From Halioglobus sp. (lineage in GTDB: Bacteria; Pseudomonadota; Gammaproteobacteria; Pseudomonadales; Halieaceae), in NCBI GenBank assembly GCA_028825045.1, contig JAPKAY010000005.1, positions 1 through 64,000 of the forward strand: a DNA stretch of 64,000 nt. The letters run 5' to 3'. A program made the translations under genes and the position numbers. This document shows positions 8,607-17,887 of this stretch, one piece after another (positions within the stretch are counted from its first letter, which is position 1; the number at the start of each line of letters is the position of its first letter). A model generated the notes under the pieces. It was not told the DNA's origin. It saw only the letters and a program-made list of their open reading frames with translations, and did not search any database.

Positions 8607-9337
8607 ATACACTCACTCACAATTTGCCACACGGTCCGTTTTCCTCGATTTGCCGGGCTGCGCACGCTCACTCTTACCAAGCTGCAATTGGTCGAGCTAC
8701 GATACCACTCTTGTAATTTGAGCCCACAACAACAACCTATACCGCCTCACAGAGTCGTTGCTGGCGTATTGTGGTCGGGGAATGTCCAATTTCATATCAC
8801 CCACCGCGATCGTTATCCGTCCGAGTCTGCCTGGCAATCAGAACCCCAAACTCGCCCGCCGTGCCCTCGCCGACGAATACCAGACTTTTTTTCAACACGC
8901 GCCAAATTGAAGAGGACACACCCAAACGCTGTGAATTAACGTAAAAATTCTGTTAGAAATACGTCATATCATACTGTAATAATTGACTTTTTTAAATTTA
9001 TTGGCTTATACTTCCGCGTCACGGTATTACGCTAAGTCACTGCGCTGTCATGCCGCTACAACGGGGTCTGCGACGAAGCGAGAGAACAAGTTCACAGTCT
9101 GATTAATATTTTGGGCAGAAATATGAAAGCCATGCTACTTTAATACCTCGGCAAGCTATTTTGTGTATAAGTATAATTAGTCGCTGTGCATAAGTAGCTG
9201 GAACCCTCCCCGATGTTTGGGGTCAGACAGAAAAGCGTCAAATAAAAAATTAGTAGAGCTTTCAGCCGCTTCGGCGTGGCGGGGAGCCCTTTTCGCTCAA
9301 CAAAGTCTACGACAAGAGCAGTGGAAGGAATTGGGTA
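8607..9337. other. 731-base divergent intergenic region
   Basis: Lies between the protease (minus) and the EpsB-type transferase (plus). I find no convincing gene on either strand: the longest open frames lack ribosome sites and protein-like composition. The right half is AT-rich and holds a sigma-70-like promoter (listed separately). A short CCCC/GGGG hairpin lies near 9208-9224. I searched for sigma-54 sites because exosortase loci are often RpoN-controlled, and found only weak GG-N10-GC matches here. Confidence 0.6.
8983..9012 (+). promoter_or_regulatory. sigma-70-type promoter upstream of the EpsB-like gene
   Basis: TTGACT (8983-8988) and TATACT (9007-9012) are separated by 18 bases in the AT-rich part of the long intergenic region. 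It points toward the transferase gene, whose ATG is at 9338, so the transcript would have a leader of about 320 bases. No other good promoter closer to the gene was seen. Confidence 0.5.
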
Positions 9338-10750
9338 ATGGCTACGGTCAGGGTTTTTAACCACCATATTCATACGTCATTCTATTGGCTCGCCCTGATC
9401 GACGCCGCACTATTTGTTCTGGCCCTGTACGCGGGCACATATCTCTACTGCTATGTTTCGCTGGACATCGCCAGCTTCCAGGAACACTACCCCGGAATCG
9501 CCAATCGCGCGTTCATCTACGCCTTAACAACCGTGATCTGCCTCTCGACTATGGGTCTCTTTGAACCCCGCATGCGTGAAGGGCGGTCAGGAATATTGGT
9601 GCGTACACTTGGCGGGTTTTTCGCCGCAAGTGCTATTACCGTAGGCGCCTTTTCGCTCCTACCCGATTTTGAATTATGGAGCGGTATTCTGGTATATACC
9701 TTACTTTTGTCTTTCATAGCCCACCTCCTCAGCCGCATGGCATTTATTAACGTCACCGACCTCGATCAATTCAAAAGCCGCGTATTGGTCTTAGGTTCAG
9801 GCTCAGTCGCTTCCACAATTACCAGCTCCATGCGCCGCAAAACAGATCGACAAGGCTTCAACATTGTGGGTTACGTGCGAGTAGCGAATGAAGAGCCCAG
9901 AGTGAGTGGCGAACGCATTATCAACTTGCGCCAACCATTGGATGAATACGCGAAGCAGACAGAAATTGATCAGATTATAGTGGCGCTGGACAACAAGCGG
10001 GATCAAACCCCGACTGACGAATTGTTTAAATGCCGTTTGCAGGGCGTAAAGGTGCTGAATCTAGTGAACTTCTTCGAACGGGAAGCGGGCAAAATACTGG
10101 TCGACTTTGCCACCCCGGGCTGGATGACACTGACTGAGAACCTGCGCAGTAATGCCTCCACCAGTCTGAGCAAACGCTGTTTCGATATCTGCGCCAGTTT
10201 CATTCTACTGATGGCCACATGGCCTCTGATGCTCGTTACAGCCCTGGCCATCTACCTGGAAGACGGTATCAAGGCCCCAATCTTCTTTAGTCAGGAGCGC
10301 GTGGGACTGAACGGCAAAGCATTCCGAGTACTGAAATTTCGCAGCATGAGTGTGGACGCAGAAAAAGATGGCAAAGCGCGTTGGGCCACCGAGAACGACA
10401 CGCGAGTGACCCGAGTCGGCAGCTTCATCCGCCGCACCCGAATTGACGAACTCCCGCAAATATTCAACGTACTAGCGGGCGAAATGGCTTTTATCGGGCC
10501 GCGGCCCGAGAGACCGGAATTTGTGAAGCAGCTGGTCGAACAGATTCCCTATTACAATTCCAGACATGCCGTGAAACCCGGTATTACCGGTTGGGCGCAA
10601 CTGTGTTATCCCTACGGCGCCTCGGAAGAAGATGCCCGCCAGAAACTCCAGTTCGATCTTTACTATGTCAAAAACCAAAGCTTGTTTTTGGATTTCATGG
10701 TCACTCTTAGCACCGTCGAAGTTGTTCTCTTTGGTAAGGGTGCCCGCTGA
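9338..10750 (+). CDS. XrtA/PEP-CTERM-type polyprenyl glycosylphosphotransferase (EpsB-like)
   Basis: 470 residues. The N-terminal part has about five membrane segments, a nucleotide-binding-like middle domain follows (about 145-250, starting VLVLGSGSVAS), and the C-terminal bacterial sugar transferase domain is at about 280-470 with KRCFDICAS, FFSQERVGLNG, KFRSM, RRTRIDELPQ and GPRPERPEF. This is the enzyme that puts the first sugar-1-phosphate on undecaprenyl phosphate to start exopolysaccharide synthesis. The overall form matches the transferase family found in XrtA/PEP-CTERM loci. GGAAGGAA lies about 8 bases before the ATG. It faces away from the minus-strand genes and begins the plus-strand run of this locus. 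Confidence 0.9.
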   Translation: MATVRVFNHHIHTSFYWLALIDAALFVLALYAGTYLYCYVSLDIASFQEHYPGIANRAFIYALTTVICLSTMGLFEPRMREGRSGILVRTLGGFFAASAITVGAFSLLPDFELWSGILVYTLLLSFIAHLLSRMAFINVTDLDQFKSRVLVLGSGSVASTITSSMRRKTDRQGFNIVGYVRVANEEPRVSGERIINLRQPLDEYAKQTEIDQIIVALDNKRDQTPTDELFKCRLQGVKVLNLVNFFEREAGKILVDFATPGWMTLTENLRSNASTSLSKRCFDICASFILLMATWPLMLVTALAIYLEDGIKAPIFFSQERVGLNGKAFRVLKFRSMSVDAEKDGKARWATENDTRVTRVGSFIRRTRIDELPQIFNVLAGEMAFIGPRPERPEFVKQLVEQIPYYNSRHAVKPGITGWAQLCYPYGASEEDARQKLQFDLYYVKNQSLFLDFMVTLSTVEVVLFGKGAR

Positions 10751-10848
10751 CCCAAATGTGTCAGGAAATTTTACACTTCTCAGTTGTTGCCATCTGCTCG
10801 CGGCGCTAATATGCTGCAAACACTTGCAGAATAAGCCCTAACAAAACC

Positions 10849-10863
10849 GGCGCGAATCTTGCA
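10849..10863 (+). promoter_or_regulatory. possible sigma-54 promoter of the small membrane protein gene
   Basis: CGGCGCGAATCTTGCA contains GG (10849-10850) and GC (10861-10862) separated by exactly 10 bases, with a full TTGCA -12 element and a -24 element CGGCGC against consensus TGGCAC. The predicted start point is about 35 bases before the ATG at 10909. RpoN control is known for exosortase A systems. The -24 element has two mismatches, so this may be chance. Confidence 0.35.
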
Positions 10864-10908
10864 TGTAAGTTATCTAACTCGCTTGTGGCGGCTCTGGGAC
10901 TGTAAAAA

Positions 10909-11178
10909 ATGGATGTGATACTCGTAATCCTTGGGGTTCTGGGCGTCGGTGCGATACTCATATCCGCCTATGTGTTTACTGTTGCGGCCCGCAACTACGT
11001 CTCCGGAGACTACAAACGCACGCATATTTTACCCGGTGACGCTGGCCCGCCCCGCCTCGTTGAGCGCAGCCCCATCGACCGCCGAAGCAGCAGATCCGTG
11101 ACCTTCCCCCTTACCGTGAATGGCCTCCTGATCGCCAAAGATCGCAGACATTTAAACGACCGGCGCCTGGCCTATTAA
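10909..11178 (+). CDS. small single-pass membrane protein of unknown function
   Basis: 89 residues. An N-terminal membrane helix (about residues 4-27, with no positive residues before it) is followed by a basic, Arg-rich cytoplasmic-type tail containing the repeated pattern DRRSSR ... KDRRHLNDRR. I do not recognise a family. The ribosome site is poor (CTGGGAC about 10 bases upstream). It lies between the EpsB-like gene and the GGDEF-EAL gene on the same strand, and a candidate sigma-54 site precedes it. Codon use and Arg pattern look coding, but the gene is small and unconfirmed. Confidence 0.6.
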   Translation: MDVILVILGVLGVGAILISAYVFTVAARNYVSGDYKRTHILPGDAGPPRLVERSPIDRRSSRSVTFPLTVNGLLIAKDRRHLNDRRLAY

Positions 11179-11426
11179 TTCAGCGGCTTTAAAACCCATC
11201 ATTTAGGCGATATTTTGTCGCACTATGGACGATTGCGTCTCCTCAGCGACTCGTGCTATTTTCCACGCAAGTGCCTGTTTTTAACAAAAAAATTGGCTTG
11301 TACGGTACAGTTAATCACTGCAATCATTCGGCGCGCAGCTCACCAACGCTGATTGAGGTAATTGGGGTATTGTTTGATGGCATTGAGGGGGGCGGGCTCT
11401 GCAATACCCACCGTGGCTAGGCCTAA

Positions 11427-13757
11427 ATGTCCATGACTATTGCCGGCAGAATCAATGCGCTAGTCTTGGCAACCACCCTTGTGGCCGGTTGCCTGTTCAC
11501 TGCAGTCACTGGTTACCGAGAGTATTCCCTGGCGCAAGACCGCCTTGTCCAGGAGTCCCATAACAGCATCCAGAGCCAACCACAGTTACAAGTCGCCATC
11601 TATATGGATGATCAGCCCGAGCTGAGGGCCGTATTGCAGGGCTTGATGGCACCCTCGCCTAGCATTCGCTACGCCGTTGCGCGGAACACCATGGGCAAAC
11701 CACTGGACCGCGTACCGAGTTCCGTGGGGCCTGATTTCACAGACAGGCCCTTTGAGCAAATTCGCGGTACGACCTCCGTCGTGGAGACAAGCCTAACGTC
11801 CCGGACTAGTGAGATCACCGGGGAAGGGCTTTACAAACTGGTAGCGCTGGCCGGGGGCAACCTGATTTGGGACCTCACGGTGCCCGTGTTTTCAGTGGTC
11901 AACCCGCTGCAAAAGAATATCAGCCGCCTCGATTTAGGTGCCTCCCTGGCTGATTCTCGCAACGCGGCCAGTCTCCATGTTATCGGCTATGTACAACTGG
12001 GAATTAGTCAGACCATGCTTGTGTTGGCAATTCTTCCGATCGTGGGCAAAGCGATGCTACTTGCGCTCGTCTTCATTCTCGGTTCTTCCATTCTTTGTAG
12101 CTACATCACACGTCGTATTACTGCGCCATTCGCAATCATCAAACGCATGGCAGATGACATTTCAGCGGGCCACGCCGTCAAATATGAAGGCCTTGAACGC
12201 AGCGGAGAATTTAAGGAAATCGTAGCCCTGCTCAACACCATCATTGGCGGCCTTCATAAATACAAAACCCGAATGGATGTCGACCACCAATTGCTGAGCA
12301 TGAAGGTGGAAGAACGCACCTCACAATTGTCGCGGCGCAACGAACAACTGAACAAGGCTGTAAAAGAGGTGACTGAAACCAAGGATCGATTGCGTAAACT
12401 GGCATATTACGACAGCCTGACATCATTACCCAATCGGCGTCTCTTTATCGAGCAGCTCGATTTACTACTGAAATTAGCGAGGCGCAATAAGCAAAAGACT
12501 TCACTGTTATTTCTCGACCTGGACAACTTCAAACGAATCAATGATTCCCTCGGCCACAGTGCGGGAGACCTACTGCTGCGAGAAGTGGCAAAACGTCTTT
12601 CTCGCTGCGTCAGAGAGAGTGATGTCGTTGCCCATTATGTGGAACTGGATTCGCAAATCAATGTTTCACGACTCGGTGGTGATGAATTCACCGTAGTGCT
12701 CAATCAGCTGGACAGTAGCGAATCAGCGGGCATAGTTGCACGCCGCCTGATAGAAACTCTGACCGAACCGATGACCATAGAGGGACACGAACTGGTGGTA
12801 ACTCCGAGCATTGGCATAGCGATCGCTCCAGGCGACGCCGATACCGTAGAAGGTCTGCTAAAGGCAGCCGATACGGCCATGTACCACGCCAAAAGCTCAG
12901 GAAGAAATAAATTTATGTTCTTCGACCGTGGCATGGGTGCCACCGACGTCGAGCGTTTGACCCTTGAAAATGACCTGCGCAGAGCGATGGAACGCAAGGA
13001 GTTAATGCTTCACTACCAACCGCAAGTGGACACACTGACCGGGGCAGTTGTAGGCGTAGAAGCCCTGATGCGCTGGAATCACCCGGAACTGGGCCTCGTA
13101 CCGCCCTTCAAATTTATCCCGCTGGCAGAAGATATTGGGTTGATTGGCGAGCTTGGCGAGTGGGGTCTGGAAGAGGCCTGTCGTCAGATGGTGGAACTTC
13201 AAGTTCTGGGACTGAGGTTGCCAAAAGTCTCCGTCAATGTTTCCGCACTTCAGTTTAATCACGCCTTCATCAAGCGCGTAGCGGAGGTATTGCAGAAAAC
13301 CGGGCTACGACCGATCAGACTTGCGCTGGAACTCACCGAGGGAATAATGCTCGATGACGCTGAAAGTACACTCAGCGCGCTGACAAATCTCAAAGAAATG
13401 GGAGTCGGCCTCTCAATTGACGACTTTGGTACGGGTTACTCGTCCCTGAGCTACCTGAGCCGATTCCCCCTGAACGAGCTCAAAATTGATCGCAGTTTTG
13501 TCATCGATTTTGACAAGAGCGAAAATGATGCCAGCCTGGTTATCGCCATTATTGCGATGGCCAAGAGCATGCGATTGGGACTTGTGGCCGAGGGCGTGGA
13601 GACCCTTGAACAATACCACTTCTTGCGCCAGCAGGGCGCCAGCGTTATTCAGGGCTACTTATTCAGCAAACCAGTATCGCTGGACGAATTAAAGCCTTTG
13701 CTGGCACCGGGCTACTTCACCACTCAAATCGCCGACTTTAACTCGCAGCCTTGCTAG
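11427..13757 (+). CDS. membrane-bound GGDEF-EAL cyclic-di-GMP enzyme
   Basis: 776 residues. A membrane helix at about 8-28, an extracytoplasmic sensor region (30-195), a second helix (about 197-226), a HAMP-like linker and a coiled coil (280-325) precede a GGDEF domain (about 328-500) and an EAL domain (515-765). Both catalytic motifs are intact: RLGGDEF at about 415-421, EALMRW at about 545 and DDFGTGYSSLSYL near 660, so it could both make and break cyclic-di-GMP. The stretch between the RESD inhibitory-site motif and GGDEF carries about 12 extra residues compared with the canonical spacing. It stands next to exopolysaccharide genes, a usual target of cyclic-di-GMP, but its signal is unknown. 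Confidence 0.9.
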   Translation: MSMTIAGRINALVLATTLVAGCLFTAVTGYREYSLAQDRLVQESHNSIQSQPQLQVAIYMDDQPELRAVLQGLMAPSPSIRYAVARNTMGKPLDRVPSSVGPDFTDRPFEQIRGTTSVVETSLTSRTSEITGEGLYKLVALAGGNLIWDLTVPVFSVVNPLQKNISRLDLGASLADSRNAASLHVIGYVQLGISQTMLVLAILPIVGKAMLLALVFILGSSILCSYITRRITAPFAIIKRMADDISAGHAVKYEGLERSGEFKEIVALLNTIIGGLHKYKTRMDVDHQLLSMKVEERTSQLSRRNEQLNKAVKEVTETKDRLRKLAYYDSLTSLPNRRLFIEQLDLLLKLARRNKQKTSLLFLDLDNFKRINDSLGHSAGDLLLREVAKRLSRCVRESDVVAHYVELDSQINVSRLGGDEFTVVLNQLDSSESAGIVARRLIETLTEPMTIEGHELVVTPSIGIAIAPGDADTVEGLLKAADTAMYHAKSSGRNKFMFFDRGMGATDVERLTLENDLRRAMERKELMLHYQPQVDTLTGAVVGVEALMRWNHPELGLVPPFKFIPLAEDIGLIGELGEWGLEEACRQMVELQVLGLRLPKVSVNVSALQFNHAFIKRVAEVLQKTGLRPIRLALELTEGIMLDDAESTLSALTNLKEMGVGLSIDDFGTGYSSLSYLSRFPLNELKIDRSFVIDFDKSENDASLVIAIIAMAKSMRLGLVAEGVETLEQYHFLRQQGASVIQGYLFSKPVSLDELKPLLAPGYFTTQIADFNSQPC

Positions 13758-13840
13758 TACCAAGACTGCCTTTTATCCTGCGCGATACTTCTCAGTCCGC
13801 TGAACGATGACGGCCTGTAATGTATCTGCCGGGGCGGTTC

Positions 13841-14104
13841 CTATACCCCGCTGTTAGCTTTCTTGATCTTCTGCAATCTTTCCAGTTCAAGTCTGAATAT
13901 TTCGGCAACCTTTGCCACACCGGACTCCGTCAGACCACCATCATTCCCTGCAGCGACATAACTGGCATAAAGACCGGCGGCTGTGATCAACCCATTGGAT
14001 ACGATGTTCGTACTGACGCCCTCGTCTTTCAGAATATTGGCAAGATCAATAAATCGCTGGGTGCATTCCTGATGATAATCTGCGTCAGTTTTAGTTTTGG
14101 TCAT
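13841..14104 (-). CDS. DUF3144-like small protein
   Basis: 87 residues from the ATG at 14104; a GTG at 14122 would add six residues. The sequence FIDLANILKDEG followed by an Ala-rich helix (SNGLITAAGLYASYVA) and a charged C-terminal helix resembles the DUF3144 family of small soluble proteins, whose role is unknown. It is convergent with the GGDEF-EAL gene and divergent from recQ. The DUF assignment is from pattern memory only. Confidence 0.65.
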   Translation of the reverse strand: MTKTKTDADYHQECTQRFIDLANILKDEGVSTNIVSNGLITAAGLYASYVAAGNDGGLTESGVAKVAEIFRLELERLQKIKKANSGV

Positions 14105-14218
14105 GGCAAAAAGTCCGTCCACAAAGAGGATTAAAGAAAGCGGCGGATTCTACCATTTCCTATCACTTGGGTGCGAATCTTCCGGTTCCACCTGCACGCT
14201 GGGGTATACTGCGTCGCC

Positions 14219-16018
14219 ATGAGCGAAGCACTGAACATCTTACAATCCGTCTTCGGATACGAGTCTTTTAGAGAACCGCAGGACGCCATCATAGAGACGG
14301 TACTGAAAGGCGGCGACGCCCTCGTACTAATGCCCACAGGCGGCGGAAAGTCCCTGTGCTACCAGATTCCAGCCCTCGCCAGATCGGGCTGTGGAATTGT
14401 TATCTCGCCCCTGATAGCCCTAATGCAAGATCAGGTCAGTGCCATGCGCCAAATCGGGGTCCGGGCGAGCTTTTTGAACTCGACTCTGGACCCGCACGCC
14501 GCACGAGAGGTGGAAGCGCAACTATTATCTGGTGACCTCGACCTGCTCTACATCGCACCGGAACGACTGACCCAAGAACGCTGCATAGCGTTGCTGAAAC
14601 AGGCTTCGATTGCATTATTTGCCATTGATGAAGCGCACTGCGTATCTCAGTGGGGCCACGACTTCCGTGCGGACTACTTACAGTTGAGCCTATTGCACCA
14701 GCGCTTTCCCGAGATACCCCGTATTGCTCTCACTGCCACTGCGGACGCGCGTACTCGCGAAGAGATCATCATGCGACTGGATCTGGGGGAGGCACAGCAA
14801 TTCATTGCCGGCTTTGATCGGCCCAATATCCGCTACCGTATCGCACTCAAACACAATCCCAAACCGCAACTTTTACGTTTCCTCAAAGAGGAACATGCAC
14901 ATCATGCAGGTATCGTTTACTGCCTTTCCCGCAAGAAAACTGAGGACGTGGCATTCTGGCTACGAGAACAAGGCTTTAATGCCCTGCCCTATCACGCAGG
15001 CCTGGGCGCCTCCGTTCGGGCTGATCATCAGGCGCGTTTTTTGCGTGAGGAGGCCGTCATCATTGTGGCCACCATCGCATTTGGTATGGGCATAGATAAA
15101 CCAGACGTGCGCTTCGTCGCTCACCTGGATATGCCTAAAACGGTGGAATCCTACTATCAGGAAACGGGTCGTGCCGGACGTGATGGCGAACCGGCAAATG
15201 CCTGGATGATTTACGGCTTGCAGGATGTAATCAAGCTGCGCCAGATGATGGCAGGCTCCGAAGGCAGTGAAGAGCATAAGCGGGCGGAACAACATCGCCT
15301 GAATGCGATGTTGGGGCTCTGCGAAATCACTACCTGCCGACGTGAGGGCCTGATGAACTACTTTGGCGAACACCTGGCAGAACCCTGTGGCAACTGTGAC
15401 ACCTGCCTTGAGCCCGCAGATACCTGGGATGGTACAGATTCTGCTCGCAAGGCACTGAGCGTCGTCTACCGCACGGGCCAGCGCTTTGGCGTCAATCATC
15501 TTATCGATGTATTGCGCGGCGCGGAAAATAAAAAGGTGTCTCAGTTTGGCCATCAGCAGCTTCCGACGTACGGCATAGGGAAAGACCTGGACAACCAGCA
15601 ATGGCGGTCCGTCTTCAGACAACTGGTCGCGCGCGGACATCTAAGTGTGGACCTGGAACAATTCGGAGCGCTGCGCCTGGAAGAAAAGTGTCGTCCACTA
15701 CTACGCGGCGAACAGGCCATAGAACTACGCCGCGATACCCGCGGGAAAAACATCAAACTTCAAACCAAGACCGAATTGCCCAGCGACATCGACATCGCAC
15801 TGTGGGAAGCATTACGTGATCGCAGGCGAACCCTGGCTGAAGAACAGGGAGTTCCCCCCTATGTCATCTTTCACGATCGCAGCCTGAAGGAAATGTGTGC
15901 TCTGTTACCTAGCAACCCGATGCAATTTGGGCGTATAACCGGTGTCGGAGAGCGCAAGCTAGACAAGTACGGGGAGGCCTTTCTGGCGGTGATCAATGAT
16001 CACTTGACTCCGAATTAG
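14219..16018 (+). CDS. recQ: ATP-dependent DNA helicase RecQ
   Basis: 599 residues from the ATG at 14219, which places MSEALNILQSVFGY at the N terminus as in other RecQ proteins; an upstream start at 14171 would add an atypical extension. The helicase core is complete: Walker A MPTGGGKS, DEAH box in AIDEAHCVSQWGHDFR, and the motif QETGRAGRDG. The zinc-binding RQC cysteines follow (C near TTCRREG, then CGNCDTC), then a winged-helix region and an HRDC domain at the C terminus (about 520-595). RecQ unwinds 3'-5' during RecF-pathway recombination and fork repair. Divergent from the DUF3144 gene. Confidence 0.97.
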   Translation: MSEALNILQSVFGYESFREPQDAIIETVLKGGDALVLMPTGGGKSLCYQIPALARSGCGIVISPLIALMQDQVSAMRQIGVRASFLNSTLDPHAAREVEAQLLSGDLDLLYIAPERLTQERCIALLKQASIALFAIDEAHCVSQWGHDFRADYLQLSLLHQRFPEIPRIALTATADARTREEIIMRLDLGEAQQFIAGFDRPNIRYRIALKHNPKPQLLRFLKEEHAHHAGIVYCLSRKKTEDVAFWLREQGFNALPYHAGLGASVRADHQARFLREEAVIIVATIAFGMGIDKPDVRFVAHLDMPKTVESYYQETGRAGRDGEPANAWMIYGLQDVIKLRQMMAGSEGSEEHKRAEQHRLNAMLGLCEITTCRREGLMNYFGEHLAEPCGNCDTCLEPADTWDGTDSARKALSVVYRTGQRFGVNHLIDVLRGAENKKVSQFGHQQLPTYGIGKDLDNQQWRSVFRQLVARGHLSVDLEQFGALRLEEKCRPLLRGEQAIELRRDTRGKNIKLQTKTELPSDIDIALWEALRDRRRTLAEEQGVPPYVIFHDRSLKEMCALLPSNPMQFGRITGVGERKLDKYGEAFLAVINDHLTPN

Positions 16019-16185
16019 CGCTTGAAATAATAGCCAAAATTGTAATAACGCTACTCAGGCTATGAAACAGCTGTCCTAGCGGCAGGCGAAACTGTGGCCA
16101 GACGAGGGCCCATCATTAAGTGCGATTGACCCAAAGCGCGCAAGCGCGTAATTTCAACGCCACATTGCACTGCAGGAAAATTGGA

Positions 16186-17370
16186 ATGAGCAAGAAAATA
16201 CCCCGATCGAAGGACGACGATTACAGCCTGGATATCATCAAAGAGCGCCAGAGTTTTATCGAAGAGAACACAGCAGCTAACCTGGAGCACACGAGGCAAT
16301 TCTCGTTTGATCCGGAGGAAATGTCGGGGAATATAGAAAACATGTTTGGTGTGGTTCAAGTTCCGGTCGGTCTGGCGGGGCCGCTGTTGGTTAATGGTGA
16401 GCATGCCAACGGCGAGTTTTATGTGCCCATGGCCACCGTCGAGGGAACCATGCTGGCCAGCTACAACCGGGGCATGCGTGTAATCAGGGAGAGCGGAGGC
16501 GTAATTACCACCGTTTCCGGCGACGCCATGCAGCGGGCTCCTGTATTCGTCTTTCCAAGCGCACGCGAAGCGCGAGATTTCGGGTTGTGGCTAGATAGCA
16601 ACTTCGAGCGCATTAAGGCGGTAGCAGAAACCAGCACCTCGGTGGGCAAACTAAATGAGATTGAGCACTACCACGCCCACAACATGATATTTACCCGTTT
16701 CGACTACAGCACCGGCGATGCTGCTGGACAGAATATGACCAGCAAGGCGACCTTCGTCGCTTGTGAATGGATTCACAAGGAATTTGAAGGCATTTCCCAC
16801 TACCTACTGTCGGGCAACTTCGACACTGAGAAAAAAACCTCCTCAGTCAATCTACTCAAGGGCCGCGGAAGAAGAGTCACCGCCGAGATCACCATTCCCC
16901 GTGATGTCATGATCAACAACCTGCGGATTTCACCTCAACAAATGCACTACGGGCAGGGCATCAGTACTCTCAGTGCCTTTCTCACAAACTCATCCAACAA
17001 TGCTGCACATCCGGCCAATGGTCTGGCCGCATTATACTTAGCCACAGGGCAAGACATCGCCAATATTGGCGAATCGAATCAATGCACAACGTATAACAAG
17101 GTCACCCGGGAGGGCGATTACTATTTCTCTATCACTTTCCCGGCCCTCATCCTGGCCACCTACGGCGGCGGCACCGCCCTGCCCACCCAGAGAGAATGCC
17201 TGCAGATTATGGACTGCCTCGGATCGGGTAAGGCGCTCAAGTTAGCTGAAATCGCCGCGGCGCTAGCACTTGCCGGTGAGCTCTCCCTGGGCGCCGCCGC
17301 CAAGATTGATCGGGAAACACGCACCAATGAGTGGGTAGATGCACATGAAAGACTGGGCCGCAATCGCTAG
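16186..17370 (+). CDS. hydroxymethylglutaryl-CoA reductase (class I-like)
   Basis: 394 residues from the ATG at 16186 (AGGA about 9 bases upstream). HMG-CoA reductase motifs occur in order: ENMFGVVQVPVGLAGP (51-66), PMATVEGT with catalytic Glu86, the nucleotide-site DAAGQNMTSKA (178-188), EKK with catalytic Lys at 216/217, GQD with Asp290, and the C-terminal His387. Compared with the 2-domain class I enzymes it lacks a membrane anchor. It should reduce HMG-CoA to mevalonate with NAD(P)H. No other mevalonate-pathway gene is present, and the same window holds ispD and ispF of the MEP route, so its purpose is open. It is followed 42 bases later by arfB. Confidence 0.9.
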   Translation: MSKKIPRSKDDDYSLDIIKERQSFIEENTAANLEHTRQFSFDPEEMSGNIENMFGVVQVPVGLAGPLLVNGEHANGEFYVPMATVEGTMLASYNRGMRVIRESGGVITTVSGDAMQRAPVFVFPSAREARDFGLWLDSNFERIKAVAETSTSVGKLNEIEHYHAHNMIFTRFDYSTGDAAGQNMTSKATFVACEWIHKEFEGISHYLLSGNFDTEKKTSSVNLLKGRGRRVTAEITIPRDVMINNLRISPQQMHYGQGISTLSAFLTNSSNNAAHPANGLAALYLATGQDIANIGESNQCTTYNKVTREGDYYFSITFPALILATYGGGTALPTQRECLQIMDCLGSGKALKLAEIAAALALAGELSLGAAAKIDRETRTNEWVDAHERLGRNR

Positions 17371-17412
17371 CGGAACCCGTTCTAAGCCGGCGAATGAAGA
17401 TAGTGACATGTT

Positions 17413-17829
17413 ATGCGTTTAAAAATATCGAGCCATGTGAGTATTCCATTGACGGAGATTCAGTTTCAGGCGATTCGCGCGCAGGGAGCCGGAGGCCAGA
17501 ACGTCAACAAGGTATCCTCCGCAGTGCACCTGAGATTTGATATTGAAGCTTCCTCACTACCGGACAGCTACAAGGCAGGACTACGCAAGCTCAGGGACCA
17601 ACGCATTACCGGTGAAGGGGTACTGGTGATGAAGGCACAACGCTTTCGGAGCCAGGAGAAAAATCGCGAGGACGCACTGGCGCGCTTGCGGGAGTTGGTG
17701 ATAATTGCGGGAACACCACGGAAACGACGCAAACCTACCAAACCGACTCGCGGTAGTCAGAAGCGACGAGTGGACAGTAAAACCAAACGCGGTCAGCTCA
17801 AATCCCAGCGGGGCAAGGTACCCTTATGA
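17413..17829 (+). CDS. arfB: alternative ribosome-rescue factor ArfB (peptidyl-tRNA hydrolase)
   Basis: 138 residues. The release-factor catalytic motif GAGGQNVNKV has GGQ at residues 27-29 near the N terminus, with no codon-recognition domain, and the C terminus (about 100-138) is a Lys/Arg-rich tail. This is the ArfB (YaeJ) layout: the tail enters the empty mRNA channel of a stalled ribosome and the GGQ loop hydrolyses peptidyl-tRNA. Length is usual for the family. The ribosome site before the ATG is weak. Confidence 0.92.
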   Translation: MRLKISSHVSIPLTEIQFQAIRAQGAGGQNVNKVSSAVHLRFDIEASSLPDSYKAGLRKLRDQRITGEGVLVMKAQRFRSQEKNREDALARLRELVIIAGTPRKRRKPTKPTRGSQKRRVDSKTKRGQLKSQRGKVPL

Positions 17830-17887
17830 ATCATCGCCACACACAAAAAGCCGAACAGCATTCTTCAACGACTACCGGAATCCCATC

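Noticed and set aside
8547..8939. 130-codon plus-strand frame in and beyond the protease start
   Set aside because: Overlaps the protease N terminus in antisense, no ribosome site, Pro/Arg/His-rich translation without domain features.
9140..9373. 77-codon minus-strand frame overlapping the EpsB-like start
   Set aside because: No ribosome site, overlaps the promoter leader and start of a well-supported gene.
13820..14134. 104-codon plus-strand frame opposite the DUF3144-like gene
   Set aside because: The minus-strand product has family features and this one does not.
14960..15640. 226-codon open frame on the minus strand inside recQ
   Set aside because: It lies wholly within a strongly supported gene, lacks a ribosome site and has no recognisable domain.
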